A stretch of DNA of 64,000 nt, from positions 53,658,690-53,722,689 of the forward strand of contig CM034236.1 of assembly GCA_019916065.1 (NCBI GenBank), given 5' to 3'. The stretch comes from Vitellaria paradoxa. Taxonomy: Eukaryota > Streptophyta > Magnoliopsida > Ericales > Sapotaceae. The notes below the pieces were generated by a model, which worked only from the letters and a program-made list of their open reading frames with translations, ran no database searches and was not told the origin of the DNA. This document shows positions 23,601 to 34,857 of the stretch, piece by piece. The translations under genes were made by a program, and so were the position numbers. Each line of letters opens with the position of its first letter. The stretch's first letter is position 1.

Positions 23601-24919
23601 CTAGTTGGGTTTTTGAAGTTGTAAGATTGAAGCTTGAACTACAGGTATGGATTTGACTGTTTCGTAAGTTAAAGGAAGAAATTATCCAATTTCTATTTTG
23701 AGTGCTACAGATAATTACCTCCTCTGTTATGAACTACCTTTGTAATTCTTCATTTTTTTGAAAATAAAAAAAAATTAATTAATTGCTTTGCTCGCCAACC
23801 AAGAATAATGCAGGATATTGAATATGTAGCCATGCATATATTTGTCAGCCTCTTGATAGTGTGCTTCTTACTTGATCTTCTGTTTTCTAACTTCTCCATA
23901 TTACAAAGTGCAAAGATTGTTAGTAGAAAAGATAATCTTACAATGATTATTGAAGTAAAATTTGAAACCCATTATACAGCTATAATTTGTAAGAACATAT
24001 TTTTATTAACCCAACCTTATATATTTACCTAATTCTATATACACACTGGTGATGCAAGATAGCCACTAGTGTGTTTTTAATTTTTTAATATGTGATAAGC
24101 CGTGAAATTTCTTCCTTCTAAAGGAGTCAACTTATCAAAAGTGCTTGTTAATTGAGTGTTAGTGAGTCATTTGCTATTTATATTTATATTTATATTTATT
24201 TTTATTTTTAAATAAACATTTTATTTTTTTAATTATAATGCCGGTTGAACTAGTGAACTAGTAGCTTGTCCGGTTTAATCATTGGTTCGGTTTTGATAAC
24301 CATGCATTGGGCTTCCATTGGATCGAGTAAAGGAGCTTCTGCTTGAGCGTGCCACTTGCCCAACTTGAGCTAAATACTATATGCCTATGGTTTGGGCAAG
24401 GATTTCCACTTTGATTAACTATTGACTTGCATATATATAGTACAATATTCTCCGCTTTAGGCTTGGTTAGCTGCCTCCTAGGAGGTTACCTATCTTGATA
24501 CTGCTCCTATTGGAGCACACTTATCCCTGAAATTCTCACTGAATTCAGTGTTCTCACGGCTTTAAAACGCGTTTACTTTATAGATGTCGAACATTACATA
24601 TATGCCACTTCCTTCCACTACCCAGGTGATGTAAGATAGAAGGCATTGCTTTTTTGCTTCAGCCCCTACTTCACTCTCTCGTAAGTAGAGTCTCTCATAG
24701 GCAAGATCCCTCATAGTCCCTCATAGAATAGCATATCCTCCAATTTTTCAAGGTTTGCATAAAAAGTAACCTCGAAACATCTACACAAAACCAACTAATT
24801 ATACTTGGGACCTTTAGAATATGTGGTTTGGAGGCTACTATTAAGGATTCAAAGTGCTCCCTCTATCCTGGACTTGATTCTTGACTAGTCGGAGAGGGAA
24901 GGAGGGAGAAGGAGGGAGG

Positions 24920-24952
<33 letters not shown>

Positions 24953-27900
24953 CATTTGGGTATACATTTGGAGGCTAGAATTAAGGGTTCGAAGTACTCA
25001 TTCCTTGGTGTACTTGAGCCTTGATTAGTTGGGGAGGGAGGGGGAGAGAGAGACAGAGAGAGTGCATTAGGGTATACATTTGGGTATTAGTTAGGTATAG
25101 CAATGCTTGTGTCATGACTCCATAAGGGAACATCTAGCTACCCTATTGTACAGTTTTGGCATCAAGTCAGTGTTGCAACATTAGCTACACTGCAAACTAC
25201 TTCATGTCAACATTAATTTCAAATTACCCTAAGCAAGCCAACGAGAAATGTTTGCATAAAAAGTAACCTCCAGACATCTTCACAAAACCTATGAATTATA
25301 CTTGGGACTGTTAGAATATGTGGTTTGGAGGCTAGAGTTGAGAGAGGGAGGGAGGGATTTTGCACTCTACAGATTTTTGTCTTCAATTGGTACTTACTTT
25401 TACTCCACCTGGTGCTCTCTAATTATTAGAAGAACTTACACGTCTAATCCTTCGTCTCTGATATCTTTTTGTTTTTCAAGCTGTTTACTTCTGACAAATT
25501 TTGGTGTCTGGGTGTTACGTGTAGTGGCATCCTTTTGATGATTTCCTGTTTATTTTTGCTGCTTAGTTATAGTTTCTGGACATGGGTGTGCCGCCTTTAA
25601 TTTCATCCTATATATATATATATATATCCCCTTCCTGGTAACTCTGGTGATCGCATTTCACATTAATGGTATCTACTTGGGATGGGTTTGAGATTTGAAT
25701 AATTCATTCTACGTGGAACTCTATTCTTCAAAGAATGATTGAATACTTTGCATCCATGAGCTTGTTGTGATTCGAGCTTATCAATCTTTAATCTGGGATG
25801 CAGATTTCAAATTTTGAGGAATCTCATACCTCAAAATGATCAAAAGAGAGATAAAGCATCTTTTCTATTAGAGGTGCACTGTTTCTTTTGAATTTACTGT
25901 GCCGTATTTTATAGGTATTTACTTGTTTTGTTCGATTTATTGTTTTTCTAAAATGAAGAATGTTGACTTTACATGCAGGTCATACAATATATTCAGTTTT
26001 TACAGGAGAAGTTACAGATGTATGAAGGGTCATACCAAGGTTGGAGCCAGGAGCCCTCAAAGTTGATACCATGGGTAAAAACCTGGCATGTGATATGTTT
26101 TTTTTTCTGTAGATCTGTGTTATAATGTGCAACCCTTGTATATTTGGCCTGCCATGTTTATTTTTTTTTCCCCCTTGGTTTTGGTGCCTTAAGAGGAGCT
26201 GCTGGTCTTGGTTTAACAAATTTCTTTTATGTCACGTGGAAACTTGGATTGAGACCAATTCTAAGACTGCCATAGAGACATTTAGACTTTTTAATGATTC
26301 ATGAATATTGGTGCCTTCCATCATTTATTCTTTTGTGGCCACTGCTATGTTTTTCTTATCATGTGATTTATTACCTTTTGTTTTAGAGTTGTAGTTCTCT
26401 TACAATTACCCCCTCTTGTCATTTACAAGGTTGTTTCTGGTGACAGAATTATTCAGGGCAACTGATTCTTAATCTTGGTTATTCTTGTTGAATTCTATCC
26501 ATGGACAGCATGTGTTTCTTTTGCTTGTTAATGTATTGTGAACTGTGGAGTGCTTCAGAACCTTGTACTTGAAGCTGTTCTTGTTTTCCCTGAAACATGA
26601 TATTTATTTATTTATTTCTTCCATTGATGTAGTCTGCCATTATGTTGATCTATGTTTGTTTTACATCTTTCAAGGGATTTCACTACTTCCTGGTTCTAAT
26701 ATTGAGTGTACATAGTGTTTTGCTTGTGCGAAAGGCGCAATGATAAATGTTATGTATTTTCTCTCCTGTCAAAGCTTCTTTGGTTGTTGGACTTGGAGTT
26801 GTATTCTTCTGGCACATTGATCGTTTTGTATTTTCTAGAATAAACTTAAAACTTCTCTATCGTCTTTGCAAACAGAGAAACAATTGTGGGCCGCCCGTTG
26901 AAAGTTTTATTGATCAATCTCAACTCCTGAGAAATGGATCTGGCCAGGAGGATAATATTGTTGTCACGCCACCCATGCTCACTAATGTACAGAACTCTGT
27001 AGAATCAGACTTGGGTGAGGCTACTGCATACAAGGCATTAGATCATACTGCTGTGACAACAAACCAAGCAATCCCAATGAATATACCATTACAGTCAAGC
27101 ACTCTTGGCAATGTGCCTACACAACCTCATCAGGCATCTGTTTCTGATTCTGAACACTTGGCTTCCCAATCACAATTTTGGCAAAGTCGGTCATGTGCAA
27201 CTGAAAGTGTTGTCCCAGGCTATACTTTGAATGAAGACGAGCTGAAAATTGAAAGTGGTGAAGCTAGCATTTCAAATGCCTACTCTCAAGGGTGAGTATC
27301 TACATTAAGTTACATATATTTCCTTTAAACCAATGCATAAATTTGTATGTTGATATTTTAGTTAGGTCTATGCATTTGTAATGTTTACATTCTCCCCAAA
27401 ACATGCGTGCTTGCCCATGATTTATGATGCCTTGGTACCTGGTGGTTTTGCTGGAGGCATGAAATAATTTGGCTTGGTCCTCTTTTTTGTATTTTTATCA
27501 AGTTTAGCTTGGAAATATTTGAAATGGGGGCAAAATTCGTTATCAAAAGATGGCTTATGGGATTTTAATCAAGCTGCCTCTTTTTTCTATATTGCATCCA
27601 GAAGTTATTATTTTTGTATTTATACCACTGGTTTCAGATGTTAAATTTCTTCTCGCTCAGAATTCTCTAACATTTGTACCTCTCAGTTTGCAATATTTAT
27701 TTTGAATTTTGGGGCTTGCTTTCTGATAGTGGTTTAGATTATTTAGCCATGTAGTGCACTATATGTTCTGGTCGAGATTTCTCTGGCTTGTTGCCAGTCC
27801 TCTCTTAGAACCACTCTAGTGTTTTCATGAAATATTTTGCATTTAGTTGCTTCTTTTCCTCATGTTGTGAAACTCTTTATGGCAAATAATATGATAATGT

Positions 27901-28976
27901 GTCCTTATGAGCTCTGAAATTTCCTGTATTAAAATCTTCTTCAGAAGTGCACCGAATTGTATCCTTTTGAGCACTGGAATGTTCTGTAATAAAAGTTCCT
28001 TGAAAGGTGTAACTTCTCATTTGCTTTTATTTTTTGTTGAACAGGTTGTTGAATACATTGACTCAAGCACTGCAATCTTCTGGGGTAGATTTGACACAGG
28101 CCAGCATCTCAGTACAACTTGATGTTGGAAAACGGGTAAACACTGGACTGACTCCTACAGTGTTCGGTGCAAAGGCATGTTTAGAATCTCCTATTCATTT
28201 TTAAGCCTCATTGTTAAATTTCAACAGTGAGTCGTTTCTATCAGATACGAGAACAAACTTATACTTCTTCCTGCTGCTAACATGACCGTTACTTTTGTTT
28301 TTGGGGGGGGTTTTGGGGGGGCCTCACAATGATGCAAGAGCTTCTAACATTGTTACATCCATTTTAAAAGAAGTGATGCTTTGTTAATGTGGATTATCCG
28401 GGGGGTGTTTATCCCCCCACCTCCCCCCCCCCCCCCCCCCCAAAAAAAAAAAGGTGGATTATCTGAGGAGATAGTAATGGATAAATTTTTTTATGGGATA
28501 GAGGAGCCTTTCACGAGATGGGAAAGTAGGTTTTTGTCCCTCTTGTACAGTTAGCATTTGGGCGTGGTTTACCCAACCCTTGTTCAATTTTTGGATTTCA
28601 TAAGGGATTCTGGCAATAATTTGGTTAACTCTTGCACAAAATGATATACAACATTTGTGCTCTTTCGGTATGTGTTTCTTTACCATTCTCATTAGTATAA
28701 CTAAACCGAATTGTTTGGCTTCCATCTGGATGTTGTGTTTCAGAGATTGTGAATGGGGAAACTTGTCCAAATTACTTCATGTTTAGTTTTTGCTTGGAGA
28801 TATTTATGTTTAGTTATTTTAAAAAAAAAAAAAAAAAACCTTCTTATGTCATATTGTGCATACAGGATAAGCGGAGCCAATTCCCTGGAGATCAGTCAAG
28901 GATGGATTACGGGGTTGGGAGCAGTTGTGAGGTCTCTGATCAAGCTCGTAAAAGACTCAGGACAGAGCACACCTAG
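20678..28976 (+). CDS. BIM2: BIM2-like bHLH transcription factor
   Basis: BES1-interacting Myc-like (BIM) protein; in Arabidopsis BIM1-3 bind E-boxes with BES1 in brassinosteroid signalling, in the nucleus. Seven exons join in frame: 20678-20765, 20859-20955, 25804-25873, 25979-26074, 26876-27291, 28045-28174 and 28866-28976, giving 335 aa (Arabidopsis BIM2 about 311). An acidic N-terminus precedes the basic region [17 protein letters not shown] (47-63), with the His48, Glu52 and Arg56 pattern that contacts E-boxes. The helix-loop-helix follows ([10 protein letters not shown], then [20 protein letters not shown]). The Gln/Ser-rich middle and the C-terminal segment [19 protein letters not shown] are typical of the family. 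Intron 2 (20956-25803, 4848 bp) splits the codon for Arg62 and has a GC donor (AG|GCAAGA). Exon 6 has two in-phase donors: GC at 28175 (used here) or canonical GT at 28136, which would drop 13 residues. BIM2 versus BIM3 is inferred from similarity. Confidence 0.9.
20956..20957 (+). other. Non-canonical GC 5' splice site of BIM2 intron 2
   Basis: The exon must end AATGAAAG here, because the next exon opens with A-TTT-CAA to give the invariant ERFQ of the bHLH domain. The following bases are GCAAGA, so the intron is GC-AG. The context AG|GCAAG is the usual strong context of the small class of GC donors. No GT nearby preserves the frame. Confidence 0.85.
22069..22892. mobile_element. Non-autonomous hAT-like element in BIM2 intron 2
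   Basis: Terminal inverted repeats CAAGGTTGTTAAAATC (left) and GATTTTAACAACATTG (right) match at 15 of 16 positions. They are flanked by the 8-bp direct repeat CTTAAAAT (22061-22068 and 22893-22900), the target duplication length of hAT elements. The 824-bp interior has no transposase and many short ATCGTAAAATCG-type subrepeats near both ends that can fold back. A second copy lies at 51396-52222. Confidence 0.8.
22996..23315. repeat. 98-bp near-perfect tandem duplication with an older third unit
   Basis: Units 23119-23216 and 23217-23315 are identical except for one extra C (GGACCCATAG versus GGACCCCATAG), so the duplication is recent. A diverged ancestor-like unit lies at about 22996-23040 (CCAGGTGTAGGGCACCC...TTGCTC...GCACTTTG). 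The repeat is inside BIM2 intron 2, just after the hAT-like element. Confidence 0.85.
24752..25345. repeat. Dispersed repeat modules with GA microsatellites in BIM2 intron 2
   Basis: A module beginning TTTGCATAAAAAGTAACCTC and ending TGGTTTGGAGGCTA occurs at 24752-24838 and 25250-25336. A second module (TTTGGAGGCTA, AATTAAGG-TTCGAAGT, CTTGATT-TTGA-TAGT, GGGAGGGAG) occurs at 24827-24920 and 24967-25045. A GA microsatellite (24924-24953) and purine-rich tracts separate them, so GA-tract slippage and local duplication shaped this part of the intron. Confidence 0.6.
28423..28452. repeat. C19-A11 compound homopolymer in BIM2 intron 6
   Basis: A run of 19 C is followed directly by 11 A, preceded by another short C run (28412-28417) and G-runs (28303-28310, 28315-28321, 28400-28405). 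The strand with G-runs could form a G-quadruplex. Lengths in an assembly are unreliable for such runs. Confidence 0.7.
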
Positions 28977-31900
28977 TATGGCGTAACACTGGACCCTGCC
29001 CCATCCTTTTTTTCCCGGACACTTTCCCTCATTTTTTATTTTTCTACGGAACTTTCCTTTCGATTTCGTGAGGAGAGTTAAGGGTGGTTGTTGTCTCATG
29101 AGATGACCCCATAGATTATACTAGTAGCTGTACATGTTTATGTGCTTCAATTTGCTTAGATGCACGAACTTTTCCTAGATGAAGCTGTTACATATTTTTG
29201 TTGTTTTCACTCGAGAGGCTCCCATGCAAGCGTTGACAAGCTCTGCCTTTTTATCTAATGGCGTCCATTTTTCCGAGGTTTGCTTTCTTCCACTCTTCTC
29301 TTGTCCCGTTCTTTTCACGAAATATAATCCTGTAAATTTTTCTACCGAGTATGAAACATGTCACAAACCTCTTGATCACATTCTGGGGTCATTTGTTATT
29401 TTTTTTGTCTATATATGTAGTTAAATTTCTTTCATCTATCTCAACTTTTGGAATGTCAAAAATTAGAGCTCTTAGCTGTTAAGCACGATGCCTGTCAGAT
29501 GTTTGGCACCATTTTTTTGTCCTACCTTGATGTGTAATGATTGTTGAATGCCGTCTGGTCAACCAAGTGACTGTTGGAAGTCCCAAATATCGACCGAATG
29601 TTCCTACCACCTCGTGGTATCTGTGAAATTTTGATTGAAGACTGCGGCCATTTTTGTCAAATGATCTTCGGGTCTGCAACTTTGGGCCTAGAATTATTAA
29701 GTCCAAACCAAGGGATGATAATTGTACAGGGACCAATAATTCCAATTGACCTAATATTAAATTCTTCAATTAAACTGCAGCAAGATTGCTTTCCGGAGCT
29801 TCTTTCGCTGTGTACACTTGGTCAGCTTGGCTTTGGAATTTCCTCAAAAATTGAAGCTGGCTTTACTATCATATTCCTCGTAGTGTAGTGTTTCACGTGT
29901 TCAATTTTTGTTTAGGGTTATTTCGTGGGTGATCCCTTCAAATATAATTCAGCATCCCTTAATTCACTAAAGAAACATTACGTTTAAACTCTCGAACTAT
30001 GGAATGTATTACTGTACTTTCCACTAATTAGGTTTATATTATAAATGTAAATAAAAAAAATTGCTAAATAAGCAAAAATTATGTTGTAAATGTGTATCGT
30101 AATCGCTAAAAATTAGTCTCCGTTGCCATATGAATTTCTTTTTTTTTTTTTTTTTAAATACTATTTTAGAATAAAGATGCACAATTTTTTACGAGATGGG
30201 AATGTTTACCCGCGATCGAACTCGACGCAATGAGAGTGGGTTTCAAGGTGTAATCACCCATAACAATCCTTTGCCCGTCTTATTGAAAGTTATTATTCCC
30301 GCCATTATTATTGACAACCTAAGAGAGATTATTTTATGTTACATTTGACTAAGAAAGTTAAAGTGTCAATTCATTTTCTGTATGAACTTTGTAAAATTAA
30401 TTTTAATTCTTATGGTTTTTAGAGTTTCGATACATATGTTATCTTAAATGATGTGGCTAGTAACATGGAATTATAGCTTAAAGAGTGCTGATGTAATTAG
30501 TCAGTTCGTCCAATTGTAATTGTATGAGTCACAATTTGACAGATTTCAGGATACATATGTTATCTTAAATGATGTGTATAGTAACGCGTAATTATAGCTT
30601 AAAGAGTGTTGGTGTAATTAGTCAGTTCGTCTAATTATAATTGTATGAGTCACAATTTGACAGATTTCAAGAGCTATAGTGAAAAAATTCATTACAAGAA
30701 TCGTAATTCGTTAATCAACGGTCATGATTTGATTGTATTTTAGTGTGATGTGACTTTTTATATTCTTTATTAGTTGTGTTTCAATTAGATTTTGTTTAAT
30801 TTTTATTTTTATTTTGAAATTAATTGTATTACATTAAATTAAGACTATTAAATTAAATACAATCAAATTGTAATCGTTTACTGACCCACCGTAACCCTTG
30901 GAACCCCAGTTTGGCTTGATAGTCCACGCTTCTAAATCTGTGCCGCACTTGGCACTGGAAATCTGGCGCCGAATTTTGGGTAGCTGGGGCTTATTCTATC
31001 TATGCTTCTTGGTTTCACCCACAGCAACTATTAAAGGCTTTCTTGGACCACCAAGTGAGTGACTCTCCTTGGATCAATCAACGTCCTTTTTTTCCTCTAA
31101 AAACTCTCCCAACACTACACTTGTCTTGTGCCTAATACTATTGCTTGTTTGCATGGTTAGTTGACCGGAATTAATATTATATATATCAGTTTGTTCTCCA
31201 GTACGAAACATTAGGGACAATCATTTTAAGGATCGAATCCATTCCGTCTACTCATTTTTCATATTCATCGTTGAGTTGTGATGTACGTTATATATATATA
31301 TATATATATAATAGAATATAATAAGATATGAATTGTAGCGCAAGACAGCAAAATAACCAAGAAATGTACAAGGTTTTAGACACTCCTAACTGATTAGAAT
31401 GACGCGTCATAACCGCATTGGGCCTGCCAAATCAAAACTAGCTGGAATTAGGTACATCAATGAATGAGAATTAATAGGTTGGTAGTTCATGTACCCTACA
31501 CATTCAATGAAATTCTTCTCATTCATGCATTAATTATGACCATATATATACATACAATTATACATATATAATTTTTTTTTTTTGCTAGGTTATATATATA
31601 ATTTGGGGGTGGCAGTCTGGCAGATCCCTCTTGGCAGTAATTCTATAACAAGAATTCCATGGTTGAAATTATGTGCATAAAAAAAATATACTTAAGTTAG
31701 CAAATTCAACATTCATCATAGGAGGAACAGATGTATTTGAATGAGCACACAGCCAAGGATACGCATACAAGAACAGATCACAAGAAGAGAACTTCCGAGC
31801 ATTTGACGCCACCAGTATTTTAGCTGGATAAAAACAAATCTGAGAGAGGGCTAAGCATTAAAAACCCTTTTGCAAAGAATTACAATTTTCATTATTTTCA

Positions 31901-32121
31901 TTACATTTGTAATTGATCTGACATTTTGCCCTGCAATGGCAGCGTAGTTTGTTCTCTCTACACATCAATTTCATCATTTCGCTTCTAAAAGTATGCAGAA
32001 AAATACACCCTAAATGTTTCCCAAATTCATCATAACTACGTTCTCCAATTCTAGGCCGTGTAAACCATCTACTGGCATGGATGGTGTATCATATCACACA
32101 CTTCTCAAGCTGTTAGTCAAA
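28977..32121. other. Spacer between convergent BIM2 and second O-fucosyltransferase genes
   Basis: The two genes converge here, so this stretch carries both 3' UTRs. BIM2's UTR probably runs to about 29400, where no single poly-A signal stands out. Open frames of about 100 codons at 29480-29890 on both strands lack ATG starts or recognisable domains, and I do not call them. A 121-bp tandem duplication lies at 30422-30663 and a TA microsatellite at 31289-31311. The rest is AT-rich with nothing recognised. Confidence 0.55.
30422..30663. repeat. 121-bp tandem duplication
   Basis: Two units with a period of 121 bp start near 30422 and 30543. Shared words include GATACATATGTTATCTTAAA, AATTATAGCTTAAAGAGTG, GTAATTAGTCAGTTCGTC and GAGTCACAATTTGACAGATT. 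About ten differences separate the units, so they are older than the 98-bp duplication at 23119. Confidence 0.85.
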
Positions 32122-34857
32122 CTACTGCAAACACTCATGCGGATTGGCATAGAAATAATCTTCTTCCTTCGGTCTCTCTACAATCATAACTCGTTTCCTT
32201 GGGCTCCCCATGCGACCTGCATGAGCTTCCTTCACACCGGAGGAAAATTCATCCCAACTCAATGACCCATTATGGTATTGATCTATCAAATCAACCAGAA
32301 GCTTCCTGTCTAACAGAATCGTCTTCTTGAACCCAAAATATCTGGAGGGTTTGAAATACACAATCTCAGATGAAATAATCAATTTAATGAGAAGGATGAG
32401 CAAAGAAAATCACTTTAGCTATCTGAGAGCAAAACACAAGATCTAACAAGGAGTTTAAATGCATGAAAATGGAGAAATCACTAAGGTCATTTGCTTTTAG
32501 TTATCCATTTAGCGTTCGGGGGGAGCAGATATAGTGCAAGAGTGAAAGGGTTTACGTTTAGCCATTAACTTCCTAATTTATTATGTTCATGCAACAGACA
32601 GAAAATGAAGCACCCAGTTCTGCTAAAAAAATCAAACGGAAAATAATACATGATATCAAGCATCCAAATATTAGTAGTAATATAATACCTTCGATGACCT
32701 TCAACAACCTTAGCCATATTTCCATCGTATGTTGGAACAAATATATCACTATCTAACGATATAAGATAATCAAGTGCTGCCATCTGGGATGAGTGGTTCC
32801 GGAAAAACTGCAACTCTGAGGGTTCCAATAGGGTCTCTTTACTGACCTGTTTCATAAAATCAAGGCAAATTTTTTTAGAATTTTCCCACACAAGAAAGAT
32901 ACAAAGGTTAAAGTTGCTTAAATCTACTGACCACATTTGGAAATGCAGCTGCCAAACTTGCCATTCTACTTTCTCCACCAAAAATTTCTCCAGCAGCAAT
33001 GTAAATTTGAACATGACGATCAATACCTAGTGCTCTTAATGTTAGTGCAGTCTCCTCGGGTGTCAAAGGACACAAACCTTCTTTTCGTTTGAGTTCAGAA
33101 TCTATTACTTTTTCCTTCCACCACGGGTAAGCATATCTAGTGTCATGTGATTTGCAACAATCAATAAGAACATGAAGGAAACACAAACTTTACACCGACT
33201 ACTTGTTTAATCAAATAAGTAAGATAAGGTTACCTCATTCTTGTCAATTTTTTCACCTCCTCATATCTGCAACCATGAGTGCAGCCAGAGAACGCCAGCA
33301 TATCCATTTCATATCTGAGATGGAGGACTAGAAAAGGGCCACTCTGCCTAAGAATCCTAACAACCCTTCTACCCAATTCCTCTATTTGGGAAGTGAATCT
33401 CAGAGCACTGAAATTTACTCTACATCGCAACTTTTGAATCTCTAAAGGGAGGCCATTATTAGCTAGTCGGGCATCAGTTCTATTGAGAAGCACAACTTTA
33501 TACTTTTTCAATACAGGAAGAATCTGCGATTAGAAACATTTTGAAAGTCAGTCACATCGTCCATGGAAGTAGTTAAAAAACAAGGCCATTGCTAGTATTG
33601 AAAGAAAGAAAACTAACCTGATGATGATAGTAAGAAATGTCAGACCAACTAATGGGTGCCATTGAGTAAAACTTTCCTAGTTCAAATCTCCTCTTGAGCC
33701 TCGATGGTAGCTCTTTTAATATCCTAACCTCATCCCTCAAGGATGTGATGAAATGGTCAACATCAAATATGTCCTGGAACTCACTGCCACATTGAGAATT
33801 AAGAAATATTCTTAGCAGATGTGAAGAACCTTGATTAGAATTTAGAACGAAAAATGATTCAGAATGAGATATTTGTGCTGCTACTTCAAGAAATTCTAAT
33901 AAATGTGGAAAAATTAGCTAACCAAACCTTGGATCATCCCAAAAGGAGGTCTTATCCAGCTCAGGGACAATAAGAGTGACATTTAAATATCTGGCAATGG
34001 CAACCATATCACATATCTGTAGAGAAGATTCAGAAATGAGTACCGAAGATAAACACATCAATAAATAGCAAGAAACCTAGAGTGGAAATAAAATTTGGAA
34101 TGATGCACTCTGACAAAGGTCACTAGCAACTTACTGCTGCTCGCATTTGATTGAGTCCTCCATTGCAAGAAACCATAAGATAACCGTTGTTCTGATAGAT
34201 CCCTGCAATTGAACATATCCCAGATTGGCAGCTTAGATAAGAATAGCACCATTTACAGCTTAAAGAGCAAAGTACTGAAACAAAGAAAAATTAGCTTCTT
34301 TATCCAATTGAATAAATTGGTTTTTTTCATTATTAAGGAAAAAGTTAAAAATTCATAGTGCGTGATATATTGGTTTCCAAATACTACAAGATACAGAATC
34401 TACATAAAAGATGAGCAATATTTCCCCACAAAATTAAATTCTCCAATACAAGAAGTTCCAAGTATTGCTCATAAAACTAACTATTCCAATAAAAAAGTTC
34501 GAGACAACTAAGACTCACAAACCTATGTAACTCACTTTTCGGCGGAGGAAGAACTCTGGGTGGAACAGAAGAAAATTTATCATCTGGAAGCATATCTGGA
34601 GAACCAGAACAAGAAGGCCAACCTTTCAACAATCTAGACCCCCAGATCTCACCCAAAGCCATTAGCTGAACAACAGAAAGCCACAGCAACACCATTGTCA
34701 CTCCCCTAATCATCCAGAGCTCCATTCGAGCCCGAGAAACAATCATTTTAGACTTTTCCACCTTACCTTCACCCAAAAGCTTCACTTCCAACTCCAGCCC
34801 TCCCTTCTCTTCCCTACAACACTTACACTTCCCATCACAATGCTCGAGTTCACACAT
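32122..34857 (-). CDS. O-fucosyltransferase-like protein, canonical motif
   Basis: Plant GDP-fucose O-fucosyltransferase-like protein, expected in the Golgi as a type II membrane protein; the acceptor is unknown. Eight exons join in frame, in order of reading: 34857-34536, 34202-34135, 34016-33928, 33783-33618, 33523-33234, 33136-32932, 32846-32689 and 32341-32122, giving 505 aa. The start is the first ATG of the frame; its N-terminal 40 residues are Cys-, Glu- and Lys-rich. A later Met at residue 45 (MELWMIRG), just before the membrane segment (about 50-70), is an alternative start. Family motifs are intact: [33 protein letters not shown] (283-296, with His283, Arg285 and Glu287), [19 protein letters not shown] and [10 protein letters not shown]. 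It ends [14 protein letters not shown], typical of this clade. It lies 3.4 kb downstream of BIG on the same strand. I recall an O-fucosyltransferase-family gene next to BIG in Arabidopsis too. Confidence 0.9.

Noticed and set aside
26747..26875. N-terminal extension of the open frame before BIM2 exon 5
   Set aside because: It reads through intron sequence; a clear acceptor (CAAACAG) at 26875 joins W to RNNCGPPVE in phase with the preceding exon.
29479..29888. Overlapping open frames of about 100 codons on both strands downstream of BIM2
   Set aside because: The plus-strand one lacks an ATG start, neither has a recognisable domain, and overlapping frames on both strands in a 3' spacer are usually chance.
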